NCBI GenBank assembly: GCA_024305405.1
Contig: JAKNDB010000092.1
Span: 2,821,501 to 2,885,500 of the forward strand
Length of the DNA: 64,000 nt
From: Dirofilaria immitis
Lineage: Eukaryota; Nematoda; Chromadorea; Rhabditida; Onchocercidae
Reading direction: 5' to 3'
Part shown: positions 49,257-63,990 of the stretch, piece after piece
How the letters are laid out: each line of letters begins with the position of its first letter
How positions within the stretch are numbered: the first letter of the stretch is position 1
The notes under the pieces: generated by a model
What the model was told of the DNA's origin: nothing
Databases searched by the model: none
The model's input: only the letters and a program-made list of their open reading frames with translations
Made by a program: the position numbers and the translations under genes

Positions 49257-52200
49257 TATATTACGATAAATTTAATAATATATCAGGACAGCAGCAATCA
49301 TAGGGTCAATAATGCGAATTAAATCATTTCAATGAACAATCTTAATGACGACATCATAACTCAAAGGAGAGATTAACGCCCGATATGTCCTCTCGATTGA
49401 CCTCATGGGGCACATCTTGTGAAGATGATGTTGTTGATTAGAATCCCTTGCTCCATTCTGAGATCATTTTTGAAGGTCAGTTCTGAGGCCACGAAAGGCA
49501 TGCTTTTATTTGGAGCACATACATATGATAACTAATATGATTTATAACGTCCTGACCTACAATTTAATTCATCCTAACAAATTCCCTTATGAATCTTTAT
49601 ATTTTGTTTTATTAGGGAATGTCTTCGTGATTTCAGCAACATTTGGTCTCTACTACTTTGGAAGTAGTATCTAGGGCAAACTGCAAAGACAAACTCTTCT
49701 AACAACTGGTAAATATGAATTTAATCATGAGAGTCTAATTTTCTACCGTCATGTATTTTACCATAGCTTCATTTCTCTAGTTTGCGCTGAAACATACTTT
49801 AGTGATTGATTCCTTCGTTCGCTTCCTAAAATTCATTTTTTATTCGAGTAAATTTGTTGTTGTATTAAATGATGGGTTGCTTTGCCATTTCAATTCTATT
49901 ATGCCATGATCCCTATGCAAGCAAAATAAACATGAGATCATCTAACGCGGATATTCGAAATTGGTTCATCTCAGAACTATTTCATGACTAGCTTAATCGA
50001 TCGCTTCAAAATACTCCTTGCGAACAAGCTGTAATTTTCCTTAATAAGAATTTTAAGTTAGTGCTTATTTTCAATGAAAATACCCATTAATACATAAGTG
50101 TCATCTAGCACTTCTACATGATTGTTATTACAATTTTGAGATCTGATAAAAAATAGAGCGCTAGTTCTCTCCACTGAAGCATCTTCCGTCATGCGGAATA
50201 AAGTTAATCTAGCAGGCGGTAGAAGAGGATGAACGATATATTTCTTTTCTTTCTTATCTTAACCAACCGGGATTTACTGCCTAACATCTCTCATTATATC
50301 GTCTTCTTATCCAGAATCAATTGCATATTCATTTGATCATTTCATTGCTTGATTGGTGGGTCAAGGACTAAGTGCGTCTTTCTCATTCCAAAAGGAAATC
50401 CAGCGTGAAGTGTTGAAATTCTTTCTAATAATTCCACTACAATTTCCGCTTTAATGAAAAAATTAATTCTGTCATTTCTCAAGTAATTTACATAACATTG
50501 TAAGCCCAATACACATATAGGTAGTATTATATATGCTCTCTATTCTTATTTTAAAGGAAATATTCTTCTTTTGGATTCAGCGCTATGCACGTCTCCTTTG
50601 ATTCATCATGTTACATTGGTTCAAACTAGATTCGTCTTTCTTGACGTAATTATTGACCTTTATTGATTAAAATTACTTAATCAGTTTAATTTTATTCTCT
50701 ATTTCATATTTTCAAGCACCGTCGTATTATATTGTTCTATAACTATTGAATAAACACTTTCTTCCGGTTCCTCACGACAGCTAACGAAAAAACAAACCTA
50801 TATAAATCCTTTGATTTTACAAACATTCCATTTAATCTTTTGATATACTTATATACAACTCAGCTTTGGCCAACAAGTCTCAATGGATCCAAAATCCGCG
50901 AGGTTGACCAATAATCTGTTAATTGATATTACAGATAGCGAATGTTTATTGAAATACATTTCAGCATCTAATAATTGCGCAATTTCGCTGCTTTGAAGAA
51001 GAGATAACACATTTATCTCACTTTCATACTAAATCGGTCTGATCTTTGCAGGTTTCATCGATACAAAACTATTATAGATATTCAAAATTTCCAGCACATC
51101 TACATATAGGACTATTTTTCCATTTACCAACAGATGATTGTTATTGAATCATATCGCGGAATACAACGTTTTAAAAAGTGCTCGTTTTGAGCTTTACGAT
51201 TGTTTAATCTATTCTCCGATAAAATTTGAACAAAATTGACAACACGAAGTGGTTCACTTCTCATACAGATCATTCTCGACAGAATAAGAGATTTTCCGCT
51301 ATTTTTCCTTCTTTAGCAACTGCATGCATTATGATTTCTTCTTTTATGGCAATAATATTTTGTAAACTTGAGTAGTTAAACCTGATCGTGGAATTTCACG
51401 TTTAACTATTTTCTGCTAATTAGAAACTGATCTTTCCTATTTTCCTTTTCCTTGCCAATAGTGGATATGTTCGCTTTATTACAAACTAGTTTAACGTGGT
51501 CGTTTATTCTGATGTATCTTTTACTTTGGGGATGAAGATTAAAAACTAGTGATTCTTTAAAAAGCATCTTGTTTTCAAAGATTTTTTTTGTTAGCAATGA
51601 TAATGGTTGCTTACTTAAAATTTTTGTCACAAATAGCTTTCTCATTTTCCTATTTGTTACTTACAGTTTTGTAGCTTAAAATCGTTTCAAAAATTATTCA
51701 GAATAAATTCTAATGCATTTCCTTGATGTGCTGAGTTATGTATAATCTGGGATGTGATTTGTTGAAAGTTAATGAATTTGAATCCTAATTATTCCATTAG
51801 ATGTCAAAATTATATTTTAATTTGATCCCATATTTAGTAAAACAAATCAATCAAGTATCAAATTCATTCTTCACAAATCTATTTAAGCATAAGATCAGTT
51901 ATATTCTATTTTAAATTATACCTGTGCAATAAGCTTTTCATAATTCAAGCGGTCTATAGTGAACATTATACACAACATACTATATACCTTTTTGTATAGT
52001 TTTTTTCCTACTTCAAAATCATCTTTCGTTAATGAATTTCACGTCTATTTTAAAAATATATTTAACATTAATCGTAGAAAAATTTGCGGTAGTTATTTAA
52101 TGAAATTTATATATACTAATAAACAAAATATCTTAATATATGCATAAATGATATAATTTTTAAGCATTTCTGGCATCATTTGCATTTGTTTCACAAATAT

Positions 52201-55200
52201 CTTTCATTTCCAAACAATCTTTTTATGTATTTTTCAACATAGCAAATGAGGCGAAAAATGCATTTTTGAATTTTGAAATGAAAGCGTCAAAATGGCATAT
52301 TATTTTTTAACTCGCCCAAGTTTTTTTAAGAAAATTTCAACTTTTTGGTGCTATTTTCGAAATTCAGAACCAACATGAGACAGCGGATCTAAAATAAGTT
52401 TGAATCTATATTATCATGCTTGTACTGTTATCTGTTTTAATAACGATCGTATTTTCATGCAAGAAGACTACCACATAAAAAACTATCCTTTTTATACAGA
52501 AGATATGCAACGTTAAAAAGATTTGAAAATGATTTTCATTTTTTCAATTCCAAGAAAGATGAAAAAAAACATCAATGGGAAAAAGTTTTCCTTACAACAT
52601 TTTGAAATGAAATGCAAGCTCACACTTGGATTTCATTATCCATCGTAAATCATTGGCACTTCATACTACAGAGAGTTAATGGAAGAAGCACCAAACACGA
52701 AACGTTAATATGTTATGCTTGCTTCCACTTTGCTCGCAAATGATTTTCGTTGCGACACTGTCACCATTGGGATGTCGTCTCATCGATAATCTAAACGTCG
52801 TTTAAAGACTTTATCGAACAATGTCTGACGGTTAATTACAATTAAGCATAATCCTTTCGTATTCAGTCAAATGTCTTCCTAACAGTGATCTATCACTATA
52901 TCGTAATAACGAGCGCCTATATGATAGCTGGCTTCATAGTTACTTTCTTTTTCACTAACATTAATGCATGGACCGCACATCCACATCTATTAGTAAGGTA
53001 AACATATGATTACCTTCGGATTTCACATCTCTTGCAGTTAGCATATTATAACCCTTGCTATTATCACTCACGTTATTAGCCATTATTATCTTTAGTTAGC
53101 TCGTTATTACTCTATTATCACTCTCATTACTATTCTTTTACGGAATGTTTGCATAGCATTGTCAATCCTATCGATATCTTCCCATCACATCACTCTCCGT
53201 TTCTATCGACGACTATATCATATCTTACTGATCAGTGGACCAGTTCGCCACTTTCAATTTCCGTTATTTAAGAAAGTTATTTCTATTATTTGGAATGCGC
53301 AAATGTAACGATTTAATAACTATTATTATGAGTCTATTTCGGTAAATAAATGAGCTTAATATGAAAGTTTTATTATATGATCCGAATCCCTGATACAGAG
53401 GTATGGAACTGGTTAATATATCTTCATGAAATGTAGAGACCGGAGAAAGAAAAGAAAACGCTATATAAGATTGAAGGTGATGATTTGCAAAATAGACGTA
53501 GGCTTAGAATGCATAACGCATATAGAAAACGCATTTTGGTGTAATGTAAAACGATAAAACTAATTTCCAAAAAACCAAAACAATTTTGAAATTGAAATAT
53601 TGAAGGAAGAATTTGAAGTACCACCATATCTTACTTTATTCCATTCTTATCTCACTGTATCTCCCAAGAGTACTGGAATGCCATGTCGATTTCGCCAACA
53701 TCATTGCACTTTACTTCTCTTCACAAATGGATTAAGTACTGTAAATATTAGTATGACATCTTCAATGCTAAAAATATTATGTATTTCCATTTTCCAGTAG
53801 AACGTATGTATTACTGTTGTTATTATTACTGCCAACTGGTGGTCTATTCTTTCATTTTCATTTTAAAAGACTTCTTCATTAGTGTTTTATATACTTTTAT
53901 AGATAACAGCAGCACAAAAGTATCACTTGCATGGATACTTCATTTTATTTTATCAAAACAAATGGATGAAGATTTAACGAAAGCAAATATAACTAATATT
54001 TATAGTGAAATTTTGAAAATCAAATTTAGAAAAAAGAAATTTCGAAGGTATGAGCTTAATTATTTTAAAACGATTGAAAACTCTGCTTGCTTGTTTCTTT
54101 TTACTAGATAGGATAGGCGTCATTTATTTTTGGAATTGCAGAAAATGATCTAAAATGGAATTTATCAAATATTTCTATAAGACGGATAAAATTTTGGTTT
54201 TCTAGAAAGCTTTTGTAAAACTGGTTTAATACACCTCGAAAAATTAATCTTCTTGATACGATAATTTGGAAAGAAAAACTTCATTTTAGATGCTTAATTC
54301 TTTTTCTCTCAGCTCAGAATAATTTCATAGAATTTAACTCATAAACTTTTCCTCGCGTTAGAAAAATCTATATAACAATTATACACGAGAAATTTTATTT
54401 TGATCAATTCAATCAAGAAAATGTGTGGATAAGTATTAAGAATACAACCCTGTAGACAATAACTTAAGAAATGGCTTGATAGATAAACTTAATGTGCAAT
54501 ATTTTCTTAGCAACAAAAAGAATTTGTTATATTTGGTAAGCAATTCAAACTTCTATGTTAATAGTATAAAAATACTTATATTGGTGATGTAAGCTTTTAA
54601 AACTTTGTCACTTTTTTTATCAGCTCGACCTTGTATTCAAAATTATACTCACAAATTTTGGCAACGTATTGAACTTTACTTCAAGTTTTTTAGATCGTGT
54701 CAGAGATTAAAAAAGAAATCATGAAAAATATTAATATCATGTTATTTTTGATAAAGAATTTCCTTTCTTTTTAGTTCTGTAAAAACTTTTCTCATTTAAT
54801 CATTGAAATTAGTAAACTCATATCATCTGCATCGCTCAATGTAAAATATTGCTTGCTATTCATTTCTAAATGTTCTGAAGTACAAACGCTTTTTGAAAGA
54901 TTTTTCTCAATATGTACTTTTAAAACCAAAAAAACTAACAATGTATTCTCTATTTGCATAGTTTAGCAGAAAAAAATCTTCTCATATTGGTGTTTTTATG
55001 TTTTTTTATGTTCAGTTGATTTTTAAATTAAGTTAACTTTTAAAAATAGAAAAAAATTTCTTTTTAAAGCTGATAAGTCAAAATTTACGGAGATTATTTT
55101 TGTCGGATTTTTGAATCCGTACTCAATTCGAATTTGAATTGATAAATTTTTAAAGTCAATTCTACTGTAAAACTTTTTCTCCATTCCTAAAAAAAGTTTA

Positions 55201-58015
55201 TGTCATTTGAAAGCAGTCTGGTAAGAATCTGATAAGGAAAAATTCATTATTCGTTTATTTTTGAAGAATTCTTTTTCAACAATATGAATATAACGTTTGA
55301 AAAATGCATTATTTTTTTATTTTTTTTAAACGAATGATAGATGCAAACAATTTGTAATATGTTGGAAAGGATCTGATCACAAAATAAGTCATTGAGACAT
55401 GGACGAAATAATGTACTGAATGATGGTTATATCATAATTTAAAAACGCAAATAAATTAATTGTCAATGAAATAGAATAATGTATAAACTACATAGTTTTG
55501 ATCGAATTACTAGTAATTCATAATTCATAACTAAAATAAGATGACATCGTTTTTATTGGTGACATTAAAATAAAATTCATAATATTATATCTTCTATAAA
55601 CAGTATATTTATAGTAATTAGTGAGTTATTAAAATTAGCAAAAAAATTCATTTATTTCAAAACACTTCCAAAAAGATAAATTTATGAATATTTGGGCAAT
55701 TCTACAATTTAAAAATGAGTAACTTCCTAGGAGATTTTTCTTAATAGATTACGTCACAACAGAATAGCATAGCAGATCAAATTTATATCATTATGAAACC
55801 ACGTGGATAACTAGAATGCCATTAAAAGTTTCATAATCCTTTTAGATTAAACTTTTTCTGCTGCAAATCAATCATTAGTTTCTTTATTCTAAATAAAATT
55901 AAACGCTCAATAAAATTGTAGGTATCAATATTTTGACCAAAAGATTTTAAATGTGAATTCTAGAATTTTTGATATATATCCCATTTTGTTCATTAATTCA
56001 AGAAATATAGAAGAAAAATGGAGATACTTGTTCGACTAAATTATATGAATTTCAAGCTAACGTTATGTCAAATTTTATTTTAATTGTTGTTGTATTTTCT
56101 TGTACACATAAAGAAATCTAAAAGTAGAAAACAAAGCAAAATAATAAATATGCATTATCTTAATTTTCATTTCCTGGCAAACTTTAGTTTCTCTTCCTTA
56201 TTCGTGCTTTAATTAAAATTTGTTTAATATTTTTGTTTATACATAGAAATTCGAAACATTCGTGAATTTTCAGAATGAAAGATGCCATCAAATCTATAAA
56301 AAGCAACGACAATTTTGCAAATTTTAGCTACGATTATTATGAAGTTAGTAGCTTTTTAATTCCATAATTTATTATTGTTATGTGGTAACTTCAGAAGCGA
56401 TCACATTTAGTATAATCCAACAATATTGCTTACTGAAGTTATAAGATTTAACCAATATCCTGGTAGTACAGAATTGTTTTTTTTGTTGAGATTGAAAGAC
56501 TAATTTGCAGTGTAAAAAATGCTATTTTATTCAGAAATTGCAGGTAAAAAAATGGAATATTTTGTGAAATATGGTAGTGATTACTGTATCATGAAATAAT
56601 AAGTTATTGAGCTTTAAAGGAATGTTAAATATATTTAAGATTAGAGTACAAATAAAAAGCAAATAAGGGTTCTTGTTGAAAATATTTAGATGAGCAAAAA
56701 TCGTATTAGATTTACTATTGAAATATGAAATAAGCTACAACTTCGCAGGCGTCCATCATTAACAGTAGACAATACTTCTGATTATTGAAACAGATTATTT
56801 AGAAAAGATTATCTTAGAATGCTTATTTGTGAAGAGAGTACTGAGAAGGCAATAATAAAAAGGTTGCGAAATTGAAATAGAAAAGACAAAACTTGAAAAC
56901 AAAAAAGTAGATTTTTGTTTGATAATAAGCCTTATTCTGAAGAATTGTGAATCAGAATACTGCACTTGCCTTGATGAAGCTGATTGTTATGTTTGACAGT
57001 CGAGTAAGAAGTGACTGAAAGAAAAGCCTGAAACGAATAATCAATCTGTTAACATCTTCGAGCCGAGCAGTACAAGAAAAAATTGAAATATTCAAATAAA
57101 AATTGAAAATTATCTGAAATTTTTGCAAATCATCAGAATCTTTTCTCCAGTTCACTATTCAGGAGAAACAAAAAAATTTAAATAATAAATGTTTTAAACT
57201 CTCTTATTATTTAGCAATATTAAATACTAAGAAAATATGTAGTGCAGGGTTTTTGAAATTTCTATGCGAATAATTTAGATAGTATGGGCTATAGTATATT
57301 TTACAGAATATTGTTATTGTGGGTTAAATAAGATAAATGATGGATATAAATGGAAATTTACCTCTAAATCTTCCTAATTATTCAAATTGTATAAAGTGAA
57401 AGAAGATAGCAAATACGGATTATAATATTTAGTTAAGCATGACGATATTTTTGTTTCAAATTATTCTAGCTAGTCAGATAATTTATTCAGTGATGAAAGG
57501 ATGAAAATTTAGAAACTTAATTTTTTATTTCTTTCTAGAAAATTTTTGAAAGAAAACACTGTTATTCTAAAAAATTTTGGATATTTCGGAAAACAATAAA
57601 TAAAATTCAATTCATTTGTTGAAAAATTTAAATATTTTCTCAACACGGATTTTTTGCAACAGCTTTCGTTAAAAAAGTTTATAAAAACTGAATATTATAA
57701 TCCGTATTCTAAATTAAATATTATAATCAATTTTCTCATAAAAATTGAATTATAACATCCCTCATATAGCTAGAATTTATTCATAATACGCCTATTTTAG
57801 ACTCTCCATAAAGTTTTGATGAAACAATAATAAAACGAAGTGGACGGCGGAAAATGTGAACAATGAAATGCATATATAATTTGAAATCTTTTCTATCTAA
57901 TTCAGTGATTCGTTGACAAAAATAATGATTTCTTTCTTGAATTTTGTTAAAATTAGTTTGTGATTTTTGATGAGAAGTTGCAACTGTTTGAAGCATAGAT
58001 AAACTGGAAAAATCA

Positions 58016-61000
58016 ATGGAAAATTGCAGAAAGAATATTGCAATTTCCTTGCAGTATTTGGATGAACAAGACTTTTTGGCAGAAGATCCGATCGTGAGGA
58101 ATGTTGCCGCGATAACATTATTTCTTTATTTCATTGCTGCTGTTGTTGGCATTCCAGCAAATATTTATGTGCTGATTCGAATGAAAAGGCTAGCTAAGTA
58201 ATTTCCCACTAATTATTTGCTTTTTTCATCATTTGCATAATTTTAAAATAGCTCGATATATTCATTAATAAGGAGATGTATTCATAGAGTACGCAACTAT
58301 CCTCTTGAAGTTTAAAAATTTGATTTAATTTTTGGACTTTATATAGACTCTTCCTACAATAATTATATTTATGAAGTTTTATTAACTAACTTTTATAATA
58401 AATATTCGCTCAACACAACAGAAAATTGCAGGAACGATTCGACTCTGAAATAACTGAAAATTTTCAAAACAAACATATATATGTCATTTCAGGGACGATC
58501 AAGAAAAATACCGCAATGGTACCGGTATAGCACTTTGCTCAATGGCGGCTGCTGATCTCTGTTCTTTATTATTGATATTATCGCAGAATCTTATGCAATT
58601 ATATCCACAATTTAATGGCGATGAAGTATTTATGCATTATGTTTGTAAGGTACCATAATTTTGCAATTTTCAGTCTAAACAACTACCCTAGAGTTTCAAG
58701 CATCCGCCTCATTATCACAAAATGTCGGTGCAAAAGTTAGCGTAAATTTAACAAAGTTTGAATTTAATGATTATTGAACAAGACGAACCAGATTACATCA
58801 GTTCTCAACATAAGTTAGTAATTCTATTATAAGATTTGTTTAGCCGGAATCAAGAAACACTTTACTTAGAAGAAATAATAGATGATTAAGGCGACTAGAC
58901 AACAAGATTAAATTGTTATACTGATCTTTCCAGCTTTTTACGGCAATAAAGGAAATGCTAAGAAACACTGTAGATATAATGAAAAATCAAATCACCGAAA
59001 AGCCTAATATTTTTAGGCTTCTCAAAAACTACGGTTTGTTTTTTTCATTGTATGCTACAATGACTGATTATATAAAAATAAAATATCATTTAATACTATA
59101 AATATTTATGAAAATTATCTCACACAGCAGTAATCAAAAGACTGAAAGAATTTGGTTTCATTACGAACATTAATAATTTGATAGCTACTTAATAAGTAAA
59201 AAATTTTCTCATACTATCTCAATCATCTACCTTCTTTCTTTTTCATGTATCAGAAGTGACAAATCTTTTCCTCTTATTTCATTTTATTACATATCATTGT
59301 TCCGGACATTGATGGCAAGAAGAGATTTATAATCATCTTGGATTATAATCTATAGCAATCAAAAGATTTCTGCTGTGATTTGAAGCTTACTAATCGATTT
59401 ACGTAAAAAATTTTAAAACAAAACTTGAAAAAGCAGCGGAGAAGAGAAACTGGCAGTCGATTAAAAAAAAGGTGAAAAACATCAAAATGATAATAGCCTA
59501 TTGAGGCAAGATCGAATAGAATTAAAAATGAAACTAATCTGGACTTGGCATATAAAATTAAATGGAATGGCTGGTCGGCTCATCATATCTGTAAAAAAGT
59601 TCAACCATGTAGAGAAGTTATAGATATATTATATAAAACAAATGATAGAAAAGTAATTATGAATCGTCGCTCAATTTACTGACTTTACATAGTCATAAAA
59701 TACTCACGGAAATGTTGACAAAAAGTCTGGTTAGCCAGATTCTATTACAAATAATGAACTCACATACTAAACGGATTCAAGGAAATCATAGCTCAATAGA
59801 TAAAACCCATTTTAAATTCTTTTTATGGAATGTGAAGATAGCACTCAATTATGTTTATCTTTCAGGCTTCATTGGAGCAAAACGTTAATGCAGAAATATA
59901 TAAAGTGGAAGAACATAGCAATGAGTGCTTAACTGTTATCTTTAAAATGGAAAGTGTTCTTTGAGAAGGGAATGAGGAAACCTAGTCTTTTTATAATAAT
60001 TCTAAAAAATAGTATTCAGAAAGCCAAATTGAAAAAAAAAAAGAATAAAGAAAACGTTTACAATCTCAAGAAACTAATTCTTTTAAAACAGAAGATTCGA
60101 AAACTTATGTAGAAATGAATTATGAGAATGAGTAACAGTAAGAAAGTTAGTTTGAGATCAACACTACATATAAGTATAAATACCCACCATTCTGAATATT
60201 GAAGAGAAGAAGAACAGACATAAGTGATGGTTTTGTTATGTTTAAAGAAAGTCAGCATAAAACGAAGTCTGTAAGATTAGATTATTCATAATTTAGATTA
60301 TGCGTAATATTTTTAGTAGTATAAGTTGTTTCATTAAATTAAAATAAAATACAAATTTTATCTCAAGCTTTACCCAATTGTTGTGGAATTCAAAATCTGA
60401 AATGGAGAAATCTCAAAACAAAAAAATTACTCTGATGACTCTAGAAGGAAGCGGAAATATCGTTTCAAAACTTTTTTTATTATTTTTTCATTACTCAGGT
60501 TAAGTAAAAACAATATAAGAATTTAAATAATATGTGAGGTAAGTATTTACATGAATATTGTGTGTATGAACGTTCAGAATGAAAAAAAAGATTCCATTCG
60601 TCATCTCTGTCAGATGGCAAAAGAATTTGCAGACTAGATGTCTTTGCAATGTTGCTGAAATATGTGAAATTTGAAATAATATTGGGAAACAGCTGAAATT
60701 TTCTTAAACATTTTATTCTTCATCTTCTTTGGTAATTAGGCTTGTTCTTTATCTTTAAAATTTATTTTTAAAATTGTCTTCATCTTTTTTGGATAAAATT
60801 GCATCCGAATTCCATGGAATGTGAGTAGTGACTCTTATTGATTATTCTAATGTTTAAACAAGCCATGCTAAGACTTTGTTAATTGTCATTGCTGACTGGA
60901 TTTGAATTCTGGATAATTGTAGATACTAGATTAACTTGAATTAGTTCTGCCTTTCATATTTATATCAAAATATTGATAAGATTAAATCAGTAGCATCCAA

Positions 61001-62924
61001 ACGATTTTCAATTGTTCTTTGATTTCTTTTCATTATCTATTCGTATACCAAATTAAAGATTTTTTATTCAGTCATTTTGCCCATCTTTTATTTACATAGC
61101 GGAATTTTCAATAAATATAAATTGCAGGTGATATTATTTCTGACGCATACAGTAACGGGTATTTCTATCTGGTCATGGCTTTTACTATCAACACTTCGTT
61201 ACCTCGCGATAAAGCATCCACTCTTCCATCTTCGATTATGGCAAATGCCGTATCGAGCCTTATCATTCATCGTAGTCAGTTTTTATTTTTATATCTCTTT
61301 CAATTTCGCCATAGCATATTCAATGGCATAACGAATACATTTTTTCGAGGTGGAGACAAAAAGTTCGGATTGCGATGATCAAAGAAATGTTTAACCATTT
61401 TTTCAATGTTTCTAAAATCTTCTGTAATATCATTTCATCGCTTAGAGAGAAATAAATAGCTAATCCAAAAATCAATGCTCTATATTGGATGATTCTGTGG
61501 AAATTCCGGTTGCTCCGTTTTTTTCGGTTTCGGCAAGCTCCGAACAATCCGGGATTGCTTTATAATATCTGATGTTTCTATGATAAATGCATACGCATTG
61601 AAGATGGTATCATTGGCGTTGAATGCTTGGCTTCTGTTAGCCGTTCACTCCACCCAATTCGGTTGTATCCAGCAAGCATTATTTCGCTCCATTGTTTGGA
61701 ATCGCTTGCTCCACATTGTCGAATGTACTTGGTCATTTTGTGTCCCCTTCTTACTTATTTTTATTATGGATATTTCTGTACTCATCAAGAGCACGTTAGC
61801 TATTTTTATTATCATTTGAAGTAGCTAATTAATAACTACATCATTTTTATATATTTTAGATGAATAGTATCAATTCAAAACTGATGTTAAGTTAAAGTAA
61901 TCAAAATTTTTTTCTTTTAGAATTAACAAGTCAAAAAATAAATGTATAATATAATATAATGATAATAAAATTTACAACTCTTGCTTAATCTGCTTATGAA
62001 TATTTCTGCATAAGCAGCATTTTTTTACGACAAAACAGCGCTAAACTTTAAAAAATTATAATCGCATTTCTCAGCTGATTTTAAATTTAATTAATTTCAT
62101 TGCAAAATTTAAATTCATAGAAGAACGAAATCCAAGATTGAATGATATTAACATTTTGATAAATTTAATTAACATTATATTGAAGATCATTGCAGGACGG
62201 GATCATGTAACATTGGCTTAATGCAAATGTTTTCGGTACAAAATAGATCTGGAAAAACTTTGAACCCCTTACTATTGATTATATATATTCCAGAAATAGC
62301 CAAATACTTAATCGATTAAGTTTAATAATATTTATTGATTTTAAAAATTATAGACGAATGTCATCCTCACTGAGAGACAAATCATTTCTCCATTTCTCCT
62401 TCACCAAATAGATGACATTTATCATCAGTGATTTTTCTGAAAAAAAAAAAAAAAAAAAAGATTACTGAGTGAAAAGTAACGAATATGTATAATGAATAAT
62501 ATTAGCCTTGTTAAACTTCAACAAATTAACAATATTATAGTTTCTGATTTGGTTTATTAGAATAAGTAGTAAATGAAACTCTATGGCTATTGCATTAATT
62601 CATGATGTTTGAGATTCGATAATTTTGCAAACTTTGCAGCACAAGCATAACAGAACGTTATGGAGGTGGTTAGTGATTGCATTAATTTGCATAATATTGA
62701 ATACACCGGAGAACATGTATCGAATGGTAATATTATTCGGAATGCCTGATATTCATGAGGAGGCGCTTCATTTCTCAGCACGAATGCTTGCACAAGCGCT
62801 CTATTTCAGGTGTTACATATGGAAATCATTATATAAATTACTTGATGTGTTATCACATGAAGCTTTCCACTCTAAACATTCAGTAATTGACCAAATGATT
62901 AAATATCAGTTAAAAACCAAGTGA
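58016..62924 (+). CDS. Rhodopsin-like (class A) nematode GPCR, possibly broken
   Basis: Exons 58016-58197, 58493-58649 and 61128-61388 join in phase. A TM5 block (61,580-61,800) and a TM6-TM7 exon (62,640-62,924) follow. TM1 is residues 30-53 with the N1.50-type GIPANIYVL. TM2 contains SMAAADLCSLL with D2.50. MHYVCK carries the TM3 cysteine. TM3 ends STLRYLAIKHPL, so DRY is LRY. TM5 carries the proline (WSFCVPFLLIF) and TM6 LVIALICIILNTPENMYR. TM7 lacks NPxxY. This fits a divergent, probably peptide-type receptor at the plasma membrane; the ligand is unknown. Odd points: an in-frame TAA at 61,329-61,331 separates TM4 from a plausible loop-2 cysteine segment (EVETKSSDCDDQ), and I could not resolve the splicing between TM4 and TM6. 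Either it is a pseudogene, or the sequence has errors. A TGA lies upstream of the chosen ATG. Confidence 0.72.
62440..62459 (+). repeat. Poly-A tract (20)
   Basis: Uninterrupted A run inside the last GPCR intron. Confidence 0.85.
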
Positions 62925-63924
62925 TTAAATACCAGTTATCATTTTCTGAAAAGGCGTAATATATAATTTTGGCGTCAACATTTCAAAAAAATTTACAAAC
63001 AATAATATAAAATGATTTAATTCGACATAAATCCTATACTGTTACAGATTTTTTTATAATTTCTTATCTGCTGATCATATAACTGCGCTATTTGATTAAT
63101 GTGCTGCTATTTTATCAATTGAGCCATATCTTTTGATATGCATTTTTCCTATCGTGAAAGGTTTTTCTTGTTGAAGGATGTAAGTGGTGATTAGGGAATT
63201 TGTTGTGTAATTTGTTACAACGGACTTTTATCGTAACAGCTAATGATGCACAATATAGTAAAGGAATACTGATAATATAGTTAAAATAAAGCGATAGATA
63301 AATACGTTTTGATTGTAAGGAAGTTAACCAGAATTTGTTGATATAAGAAAATGATAATTGAGTTGAAAAAGTCGCTTGTAGTTAACAAATTAGAGCGAAA
63401 AAAAAAGAAACAAATGAAAGAAAAAGGAAATCGAACTCGTTCAACAGGTAACAATCCTTTTATAATGGAAGTTAAGTTACAACGTATATTAAATATTGTA
63501 TAAACCTTATTATCATACGAAAGGGAAAGATCTGAACAATATTTTAAATATTCATTGTATGTTTTTACTTTTGAAGATAAAGTTCGGTAACAATTGATAA
63601 ATACGAGGATAAGATAAATGTTTTGTTTCATTACATTAAGCATAGTAAAATTTATTTATATTCAGTATTAAAAGATAAATCATTGATAAAAATATTCTTT
63701 TGATTATTTGAACAAATTTATGCTAAAATTATTTTCGGTTATCCCTACAAATTTCTTTATTTTTTCGATTTATGTGATTTTTAGAAAATTTATATTTGCT
63801 CAGTAATCTTCTTCTAAATTCCATTAACAATAATATTAAATAATTTGCTGATTTTGAGCATTTTTATATAAAAGTAGTGATAACTGAGTCTTTGAGAAAT
63901 GAATAGTAAATATAAAAATCTTAC
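62925..63924. other. No gene resolved
   Basis: AT-rich. A 120-codon minus frame (63,643-63,281) might contain a downstream exon of the gene entering at the right edge, but it has no recognisable domain and no clean acceptor. Confidence 0.4.
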
Positions 63925-63990
63925 TTTTGCAAGTTGGTTGGATTCTGCGACAGTCATTTTCTTTGCACTTTCACTATTTTCTTCATTCAT
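63925..63990 (-). CDS. First or internal exon of a minus-strand gene cut by the window edge
   Basis: ATG at 63,990 opens 22 codons (MNEENSESAKKMTVAESNQL...) that end at a canonical donor GTAAGA. The frame is also open to the window edge at 64,000, so it may be an internal exon. Hydrophilic and charged; the family is unknown, and the following exons were not found. Confidence 0.4.

Larger units (their letters stand above)
46651..58015. other. Long intergenic region
   Basis: No protein-coding gene could be supported. 46,700-46,800 and 49,370-49,520 are higher in G+C. The frame at 53,779-54,111 contains an acceptor-like TTTTATAG followed by a charged segment but has no recognisable domain. A 38-codon frame begins at 50,883 (MDPKSARLTNNLLIDITD) and is likewise unassigned. 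The SL1-like locus at 49.2 kb is listed separately. Confidence 0.5.

Noticed and set aside
58016..62924. Assigning the GPCR to a named neuropeptide receptor subfamily.
   Set aside because: Only general class A landmarks are visible; loops and TM7 are too divergent or unresolved to name a ligand.
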